From assembly GCA_019232725.1 (NCBI GenBank), contig JAFANK010000255.1, positions 1-11,954 of the forward strand: DNA of 11,954 bases, read 5' to 3'. This document shows positions 7,418 to 11,954 of the stretch, piece by piece (within the stretch, counting starts at the first letter, position 1; every line of letters begins with the position of its first letter). Below the pieces are notes generated by a model. It saw nothing but the letters and a program-made list of their open reading frames with translations, had not been told where the DNA came from and ran no database searches. Both the position numbers and the translations under genes were made by a program. The stretch comes from Vulcanimicrobiota bacterium. Its GTDB lineage: Bacteria; Vulcanimicrobiota; Vulcanimicrobiia; Eremiobacterales; Eremiobacteraceae.

Positions 7418-8838
7418 ACCTTGCTGTCGAGATTCTGCTCTTCGCCGCGGGTGTCTTGATCGGCGCAGTCACGATTTGGGTGGCGGGCCGTGTCGATTCG
7501 CGCACGCTGCGCGAGGCGATCCAAAACCGCGACGCACGCCTGGACAAGCTCCAAGGCGACCTCGCCGATGCGATGGCGCAGCGCACAGGCCTCGCAGCGC
7601 AGCTGGATGCCGAACGCAAGGCCGCCGCCGAGAAGCTCGCGCTCATCGACCAAGCACAGCAAAAACTCGCGGACACGTTTTCTGCCCTGTCGGCGCGCGC
7701 ATTGCAAGACAATAACCAGTCGTTTTTAGACCTCGCGACGCTGACCCTGACGAAATATCAGGCCGAGGCGAAGGGCGACCTCGAAAAGCGGCAGTCCGCG
7801 ATCGATCAGAGCCTCAAACCCGTGCAAGAGTCCCTGGCGCGCGTGGATGCGCTTATTGCCGAGATGGAAAAAGCGCGCTCGGGAGCTTATGCGGCGCTCA
7901 GCGAGCAGGTCAAGACGCTCTCCGAAGGACAGCTCGCGCTGCAGTCGGAGACCTCAAACCTCGTGCGCGCACTGCGCACGCCGGTCGTGCGCGGGCGTTG
8001 GGGCGAGATCCAGCTCAAGCGCGTGGTGGAGATCGCGGGCATGCTCAATCACTGCGATTTCTACGAACAGCCCACCGCGACGACCGAAGAAGGCCGCCTG
8101 CGGCCCGACCTGCTCATCCGCCAGCCGGGCGGCAAGACGATCGTCGTGGACGCCAAGGCACCGCTCGAAGCGTATCTCAACTCGCTCGAAGCCAAAGACG
8201 ACGCAAGCCGGCGGGATTGGCTGCGCGTCCATGCCCAAAACGTGCGCACGCATATCGCGAACCTGGCGAAGAAGTCGTATTGGGAACAATTCGGCGACAC
8301 GGCCGAATTCGTCGTCATGTTCTTACCGGGCGAGATGTTCTTCAGCGCTGCGCTGGAAGGCGATCCGACGCTCATCGAATACGGTGTCACCCAGCGCGTC
8401 ATCCCGGCGAGCCCGACCACGCTGATCGCGCTGTTGCGTGCCGTCAATTATGGTTGGCGCCAAGAGGCGATCGCCAAGGAGGCCCATCAGATCAGCGCGC
8501 TGGGCAACGAGATCTACAAGCGGCTTTCCGATATGAATAAACACTTCTTCACGATGGGCAAGAGCCTGCGCACTGCTGTGGAGGCATATAACAGCGCCGT
8601 GGGTTCGCTTGAGAGCCGCGTGCTCGTGACTGCACGGAAATTCAAAGATCACGACAGTCTCTCGGCCGACGGCGATCTGGAGCCACCTACCCAGATCGAC
8701 ACGTCGACGCGATCGCTCTCAGCGCAAGAGATGACGCTCGGTACCGATAGCCTATTCCCGCCGCCTCGATCTCAGGAGGCTGACGCGGAAGTCGAGAGCG
8801 ATGAGAGTCGCGCGGCGACTGCGGACTTGAGCTCCTGA
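7414..8838 (+). CDS. rmuC: RmuC family protein (DNA recombination limiting factor, PD-(D/E)xK-like fold)
   Basis: RmuC limits rearrangement at inverted repeats in E. coli; its core is predicted to be nuclease-like, and biochemical activity is poorly defined. Seen: 474 residues. An N-terminal membrane segment (about 4-25, LAVEILLFAAGVLIGAVTIW) precedes a long charged coiled-coil region (about 30-185), then the RmuC core: TPVVRGRWGEIQLKRVVE (189-206) with W196, RPDLLI (230-235) and the DAK motif D246-A-K248, which match the PD-D/ExK arrangement. MFLPGEMFF and RAVNYGWRQEA are also family blocks. The final 60 or so residues are acidic, Ser/Pro-rich and probably disordered. The start is ATG at 7414 overlapping the ogt stop. 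An upstream in-frame extension to 7168 lies wholly within ogt and is rejected. The 3' end overlaps hflX on the other strand by 67 bases. Confidence 0.93.
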   Translation: MNLAVEILLFAAGVLIGAVTIWVAGRVDSRTLREAIQNRDARLDKLQGDLADAMAQRTGLAAQLDAERKAAAEKLALIDQAQQKLADTFSALSARALQDNNQSFLDLATLTLTKYQAEAKGDLEKRQSAIDQSLKPVQESLARVDALIAEMEKARSGAYAALSEQVKTLSEGQLALQSETSNLVRALRTPVVRGRWGEIQLKRVVEIAGMLNHCDFYEQPTATTEEGRLRPDLLIRQPGGKTIVVDAKAPLEAYLNSLEAKDDASRRDWLRVHAQNVRTHIANLAKKSYWEQFGDTAEFVVMFLPGEMFFSAALEGDPTLIEYGVTQRVIPASPTTLIALLRAVNYGWRQEAIAKEAHQISALGNEIYKRLSDMNKHFFTMGKSLRTAVEAYNSAVGSLESRVLVTARKFKDHDSLSADGDLEPPTQIDTSTRSLSAQEMTLGTDSLFPPPRSQEADAEVESDESRAATADLSS

Positions 8839-9881
8839 ATCCCATCCCCCGTCTTCGCTGATACGAGCACACCCGCGTCGCCGAGATCGGCGCCACCTGT
8901 GCCAGCTGCGGCCCGATCGATCTTGTTCCAGACGTTGATGACCGGCTTTTGGTCCGCGCCCAAATCGTGCAAGACGCTCATCACCGATTCGCGCTGGCGG
9001 CGCCAATACGCGTTGCTGGCGTCGATGACGTGCAGCAGGAGCGTCGCACTCGTCACTTCCTCGAGTGTGGCGCGAAACGCCGCCACAAGTTCTTTGGGCA
9101 GGTCGCTGATGAAGCCCACCGTATCCGCCACGATGGCCTCACGGTCCGAAGCGAGTCGCACTTTACGCAAGGTGGGATCGAGCGTGGCGAAGGGCTGATC
9201 TGCGACCAGCACGTCGGCTCCCGATAGCGCATTCAAAAGCGATGACTTACCGGCATTCGTATACCCGACAAGCGCAACCACGGGCGTGCCTGCCCTGCTG
9301 CGGCGCTGTTCTGCGCGCCGTTTGCGCACGAGCTCAAGCTGCGCTTCCAAATGGGTGATGCGAAGGCGGATGCGCCGGCGATCGATTTCGAGCTTGGTCT
9401 CGCCGGGGCCGCGCGTGCCGATGCCGCCGCCCAGGCGCGAGAGCGCATCCCGAGCGCCGATGAGATTGGCAGCACGGTGTCGCAATTGCGCAAGCTCGAC
9501 CTGCAGCTTGCCTTCGCTCGTACGGGCATGTCGCGCGAAGATATCGAGGATCAGGACCGACCGATCCATCACCGCCACGTCACCCAACGACTTCTCGAGC
9601 GCGGCGCGCTGTCGCGGTCGCAGCGCGTTGAGCGTGACGACGAGCTCGGCATCCGTATCGCGTGCGAGTTCAGCGATCTCTTCGGCTTTGCCGTGACCGA
9701 CAAGCGTCGCCGGATCGATCGCCTGACGGCGCTGAACGCAGCGCGCGACGACGTCACCACCAGCGGCTCGCGCGAGCGCCTCGAGCTCGTCCATTTCTAT
9801 CTGGAACACGTCGCGGTCAGCACCGGTGTCAACACCGGCAAGGATGATCCGTTGCGGCGCAGCCACTGTGGAATGCAGCAT
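8772..9881 (-). CDS. hflX: HflX GTPase, ribosome-associated rescue/splitting factor
   Basis: HflX binds the 50S subunit and splits stalled or hibernating ribosomes after heat and other stress, driven by nucleotide binding. Seen: 369 residues, at the short end for the family. The N-terminal HflX domain (about 12-110) has PATLVGHGKAEEI (57-69) and LRPRQRAALE. The coiled helical linker carries the signature GGGIGTRGPGETKLE (151-165). The GTPase domain has the P-loop GYTNAGKSS (206-214), switch I ATLDPT (232-237), G3 DTVGF (253-257), G4 NKID (319-322) and G5 SAK (341-343), all intact. The C-terminal extension of longer HflX proteins is absent; the protein ends in a Ser/Ala-rich tail that lies opposite the rmuC end. 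The ATG at 9881 begins the conserved region directly. Upstream is an inverted-repeat leader that may control it. Confidence 0.95.
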   Translation of the reverse strand: MLHSTVAAPQRIILAGVDTGADRDVFQIEMDELEALARAAGGDVVARCVQRRQAIDPATLVGHGKAEEIAELARDTDAELVVTLNALRPRQRAALEKSLGDVAVMDRSVLILDIFARHARTSEGKLQVELAQLRHRAANLIGARDALSRLGGGIGTRGPGETKLEIDRRRIRLRITHLEAQLELVRKRRAEQRRSRAGTPVVALVGYTNAGKSSLLNALSGADVLVADQPFATLDPTLRKVRLASDREAIVADTVGFISDLPKELVAAFRATLEEVTSATLLLHVIDASNAYWRRQRESVMSVLHDLGADQKPVINVWNKIDRAAAGTGGADLGDAGVLVSAKTGDGIQELKSAVAARLSSLSTSASAS

Positions 9882-9888
9882 AAAATCG

Positions 9889-9937
9889 ACGGACCTTTCG
9901 TCCGTTCTCCCTTCGAAGAACGAATGCCAAGGTCCGT
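9889..9937 (-). promoter_or_regulatory. Nested inverted repeat in the hflX leader, possible bistable RNA element
   Basis: On the minus strand, 9-base arms ACGGACCTT (9937-9929) and AAGGTCCGT (9897-9889) pair perfectly and enclose a second perfect stem, CGTTCT (9922-9917) with AGAACG (9908-9903). A second copy of ACGGAC (9905-9900) overlaps the inner stem and can instead pair with the same GTCCGT (9894-9889), giving a short hairpin with loop GAAAG, followed two bases later by ATTTT and the hflX ATG. The two folds exclude each other. The hairpin plus T-run resembles a weak terminator or attenuator. The GAAAGG near the start may be the ribosome binding site, though 12 bases is a long spacer. Pairing is seen; regulation is inferred. 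Confidence 0.5.
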
Positions 9938-9947
9938 TGTCTTTAGT

Positions 9948-10340
9948 TTAAGCGGGTGTGAGTTCTTTCGACTTGCGCAGGCCGAAAGGATGGTCGGCAA
10001 CCGGTGTCAGCGGCTGGAAGCGCAGCTGTCGCTGATATGTGGAGACGAGCAGCTCGATCCCACCGCGCACGGAGCCTTCTTCGGCGACGCATTTCGAGAG
10101 CTTCTTCATGAAGTAACCCTCAAGGTCGCTCAGTGCGTGCTGCCAGTATGGATCGGTGGTCGATGCGGATCCGTCGAAATGGTTCTTGTCGACGAGCCAA
10201 ACGAAAACCGGCTCGCCGCCTTCTCGGAATCCCAGTACGAAGAGTGGGATGGGCTGCGCAGCCGGTTCTGAGTCTGGATATAAGGAGCAGATCGTGTAAA
10301 ATTCGAGCAGAACGTGTTCGGGCTCGATTGGTTTGCTCAA
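9948..10340 (-). CDS. Small hypothetical protein, unrecognised family, 130 aa
   Basis: I do not recognise this protein. Seen: 130 residues, mixed alpha/beta composition, no signal peptide or membrane span. It begins MSKPIEPEHVLLEFYTICSL, has an aromatic middle (LFVLGFREGGEPVFVWLVD), a single cysteine late (KLSKCVAEEG), and ends in a basic segment (LRKSKELTPA). The start is taken as TTG at 10340 because a perfect GGGAGG lies seven bases upstream. An in-frame GTG at 10358 would add six residues but would put that ribosome binding site inside the gene and has none of its own. It is the first gene of a leftward unit with hflX 66 bases downstream. The strong ribosome binding site and the stop just before the hflX leader support a real gene. 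Function unknown; a stress role is only a guess from the neighbour. Confidence 0.7.
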   Translation of the reverse strand: MSKPIEPEHVLLEFYTICSLYPDSEPAAQPIPLFVLGFREGGEPVFVWLVDKNHFDGSASTTDPYWQHALSDLEGYFMKKLSKCVAEEGSVRGGIELLVSTYQRQLRFQPLTPVADHPFGLRKSKELTPA

Positions 10341-10347
10341 GCGTTCG

Positions 10348-10353
10348 CCTCCC
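10348..10353 (-). promoter_or_regulatory. Ribosome binding site GGGAGG for the 130-aa gene
   Basis: Minus-strand GGGAGG with a seven-base spacer to the TTG at 10340. It is the best Shine-Dalgarno match in the window and decides the TTG start over the GTG at 10358. Confidence 0.65.
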
Positions 10354-10549
10354 GTCACCTACAAGCCGGACGCGCGCGCGGTGGGAGCGTGGTAGGTCCG
10401 CACGAGTGAAGTTCTCATGCGCGCGAAGCCCCTCCCCCGCGGACTCAAGGTCCCGCTGAGCTGGACGCAATGCCGCCGGGCGGTTGGTGATGGTTGTTTG
10501 TAGGGCCACCATCGTGGCCTCCCTCACACGAGCCGAAAACTCATATTAG
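10354..10549. promoter_or_regulatory. Divergent intergenic region, about 190 bases, with GC-rich hairpins
   Basis: This is the longest gene-free stretch. It separates the small leftward gene from the rightward receiver-domain gene, so both promoters should be here. On the plus strand, GCGG (10439-10442) pairs with CCGC (10473-10476) around an inner GTCC (10450-10453)/GGAC (10463-10466) stem. GGCCAC (10504-10509) pairs perfectly with GTGGCC (10514-10519) around a four-base loop. No T-run follows the second hairpin, so it is not a standard terminator. CATATT (10542-10547) just before the ATG is AT-rich against its surroundings but sits too close to be a normal -10 box for a leadered transcript. 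No clear Shine-Dalgarno sequence precedes 10550. Confidence 0.4.
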
Positions 10550-11908
10550 ATGAAGGCTGCCGGCCAGATCCACGTCGGCCCTACGTGGCCGGATGAAGTC
10601 CCATTGCCTGAGGCCCTTGAGGCTCAGGTGCAGCGGACTGTTGCTGATTTCGACCTCGCCGCCTTGCGCATCTGGTTCCGGCTGGACGGCAAATACGAGC
10701 CGACGCCGCTTTTGAGCTGGAGTCCCGACGGCATGCTGCGGGGCGGCTTTGATGCGCGCGCGGTCAGCTCGATCGTCCGAGCGCAGCGCGATCTGCTTGC
10801 CATTTCCGCATCGACGCCGCCGGCCATCATGACGGTTGATTTTGAGCGCGGCGCAGAAGGTGAAGACGCACCCGAGCACCAGCTCAAAGTGATAGGCGTG
10901 GCGCTGGCGCACGGCGGCAGCCTTGTCGGCTATCTCGAATGCCATGCGCACACAACGATCGGCGCAGATCTGGCAGCGGCCGACCAGATCCGTTCCCGGG
11001 CGGCCGAGCTTGCCCGCATCGTCGCCGAGATCCGCGTGCCGACATCGACAGCTGCCAAGACGCGCGGTCACGTCCTGCTCGTGGAGGACGATGCCGAACA
11101 ACGCAAGTTCGTGCAGTCGAATCTCGAGCAGTTCGGTTTCAAGGTGTCCGTGGCGAGCAACGGCGCCATCGCTCTTGTGACCGCGGAATCCGAGCACCCC
11201 GACGTCATCCTCTTGGATTGGGCGATGCCGGTCATGGATGGGCTGACCACATGCCGTCGCCTGAAAGCGCAGCCGAGCACGGCTTCTATCCCCGTCATGA
11301 TGATCGCGAACCGCGTGGACGTCGACGATAAAGTCCTCGCGCTCGAAACCGGCGTACAAGACTTCTTGGTCAAGCCGCTGCATCCCAAGGAGCTGTCCGC
11401 GCGCGTCGCCCAACTCGTGAACTGGCGGCGGCAGTTCTTGGTCCAGCAGACCGCTGCGCCGGCCGAAGCGCTCGACGAATCACAGTTCGCAAGCGCGATC
11501 GCCGAGGCAAGTCTCAGCACGGCGGATCAAGACCACTGGATGTTGGGACTAGAAGCCGCGCGCCTGGGCAAACATCACGAGGCGCTGGCGAATTTTGTGG
11601 CGGAAGCAGAGCAGGCCGAGAAGCTTGGCCGTTACGCCCGTGCCGCACTGGCGTACCGCAGCGCATCGGTGACGGCGGGCGAGATCCGGGACCGCGATGC
11701 CGCCAACCGGTACTTGCGGTTGGCGGGCAAGATGTACTTCAGTTGGGCGGAGAATGACGACGATCCAGCCCACGTCCGCGACGCCTATGTCAACGCAGCA
11801 CGCTGTTTCCTCATGGCCGGCAATCTCAAGCTCGCGAAGAAATCCGTGGACTATGCGACCTCGATCGACGCCGTGCTCGCCGACGATCGACCGACGCCGC
11901 TGCAATGA
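10550..11908 (+). CDS. Response regulator with GAF-like N-terminal, receiver and TPR-like C-terminal regions
   Basis: Probably a signalling adaptor: it has a phosphoryl-accepting receiver but no DNA-binding or enzymatic output domain. Seen: 452 residues. Residues about 20-160 look like a GAF fold (VQRTVADFDLAALRIWF early, VIGVALAHGGSLVGYLEC at 114-131). The receiver spans about 173-292 with acidic residues E179-D181, phosphoacceptor D223 in LLDWAMPVMDG and K275 in LVKPL. The Thr/Ser normally found after strand 4 is Ala (A253 in VMMIAN). Residues about 308-445 are Ala-rich amphipathic helices resembling TPR repeats (WMLGLEAARLGKHHEALANF, then RYARAALAYRSA and DAYVNAARCFLMAGNLKLAK). The start is ATG at 10550, directly after an in-frame TAG, so it cannot extend further. 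The stop overlaps the next start as ATGA, tying it to a glycosyltransferase. No partner kinase is in the window. Confidence 0.82.
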   Translation: MKAAGQIHVGPTWPDEVPLPEALEAQVQRTVADFDLAALRIWFRLDGKYEPTPLLSWSPDGMLRGGFDARAVSSIVRAQRDLLAISASTPPAIMTVDFERGAEGEDAPEHQLKVIGVALAHGGSLVGYLECHAHTTIGADLAAADQIRSRAAELARIVAEIRVPTSTAAKTRGHVLLVEDDAEQRKFVQSNLEQFGFKVSVASNGAIALVTAESEHPDVILLDWAMPVMDGLTTCRRLKAQPSTASIPVMMIANRVDVDDKVLALETGVQDFLVKPLHPKELSARVAQLVNWRRQFLVQQTAAPAEALDESQFASAIAEASLSTADQDHWMLGLEAARLGKHHEALANFVAEAEQAEKLGRYARAALAYRSASVTAGEIRDRDAANRYLRLAGKMYFSWAENDDDPAHVRDAYVNAARCFLMAGNLKLAKKSVDYATSIDAVLADDRPTPLQ

Positions 11909-11954
11909 GAGTCGTCCTCTTCACTGAAGGCACCTATCCTTTCGTCCGCGGCGG
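11905..11954 (+). CDS. Start of a PelF-like GT4 glycosyltransferase, cut by the right window edge
   Basis: Only 16 full codons are present: MRVVLFTEGTYPFVRG, with bases of a following Gly codon. This closely resembles the start of PelF and related GT4 glycosyltransferases, which begin with a hydrophobic strand then T-E-G-T-Y-P-(Y/F)-V-x-G-G, the nucleotide-sugar GT-B N-terminal loop. PelF builds the Pel exopolysaccharide in the cytoplasm, but many relatives serve other polymers. The ATG overlaps the receiver gene's stop as ATGA, so translation is probably coupled and no separate ribosome binding site is seen. The assignment rests on this short motif alone. Confidence 0.6.
   Translation, partial: MRVVLFTEGTYPFVRG

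Noticed and set aside
8740..8763. Clamp-binding motif in the RmuC tail (TDSLF)
   Set aside because: The key first Gln is absent and the sequence lies in a low-complexity tail; chance match.
9903..9922. LexA/SOS box candidate at CGTTCT-N8-AGAACG
   Set aside because: The half-site order is inverted (GTTC then GAAC) relative to GAAC-N4-GTTC boxes and the spacing is wrong; better explained as the inner stem of the leader.
9351..10271. 306-residue plus-strand open frame opposite hflX and the small gene
   Set aside because: It lies antisense to HflX, which has all five G motifs, and its translation shows no domain.
10504..10519. Rho-independent terminator at GGCCAC/GTGGCC
   Set aside because: The stem is only six base pairs and no T-run follows on either strand.

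Overview
This is a GC-rich, tightly packed bacterial chromosomal window with eleven protein-coding genes, two of them cut by the window edges. I see no mobile element, tRNA, rRNA or CRISPR array. Housekeeping, repair and envelope genes lie in overlapping clusters. The organism cannot be named from the sequence. The mix (MeaB, an S13 penicillin-binding protein, a SpoIID-type protein with a Tat-like signal, a lipoprotein P1 peptidase, HflX, and the first residues of a PelF-like glycosyltransferase) would fit an uncultured high-GC lineage such as Eremiobacterota/Vulcanimicrobiota or Chloroflexota, but this is a weak inference.

Left part (1-4365): meaB runs leftwards off the window. Divergently from it starts a three-gene rightward cluster with no gaps: an AlkA-type HhH-GPD DNA glycosylase, then dinB (ATGA overlap, 1764-1767), then a PBP4-type DD-peptidase (11-base overlap). 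The first two form a plausible alkylation-damage unit: base excision plus translesion synthesis.

Middle (4360-8838): a SpoIID/LytB-like putative wall lytic enzyme is convergent with the PBP4 gene, and their stop codons are packed into one six-base TCATAG. Divergently from it runs a second gapless cluster: a P1-family (DmpA-like) peptidase lipoprotein, the O6-alkylguanine-DNA methyltransferase ogt (11-base overlap) and rmuC (ATGA overlap). The window therefore carries four DNA-repair-linked genes (glycosylase, dinB, ogt, rmuC) split over two neighbouring operons, interleaved with envelope genes.

Right part (8772-11954): hflX is on the minus strand, its 3' end overlapping rmuC by 67 bases. It is preceded by a small unrecognised gene with a strong ribosome binding site and a TTG start. 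Between these two lies a 49-base nested inverted repeat that could form two mutually exclusive RNA structures just upstream of hflX. After a roughly 190-base intergenic region with GC-rich hairpins comes a three-part GAF-like / response-regulator receiver / TPR-like protein, coupled by ATGA to a PelF-like glycosyltransferase that leaves the window.

The most notable points are the possible attenuator-like leader of hflX, the glycosylase-dinB coupling, motif deviations in MeaB (NMAD instead of NKxD), PBP4 (KDG instead of KTG) and the receiver domain (Ala at the conserved Thr/Ser), and the receiver protein joined to an exopolysaccharide-type glycosyltransferase. No wholly new defence or mobile system is evident.
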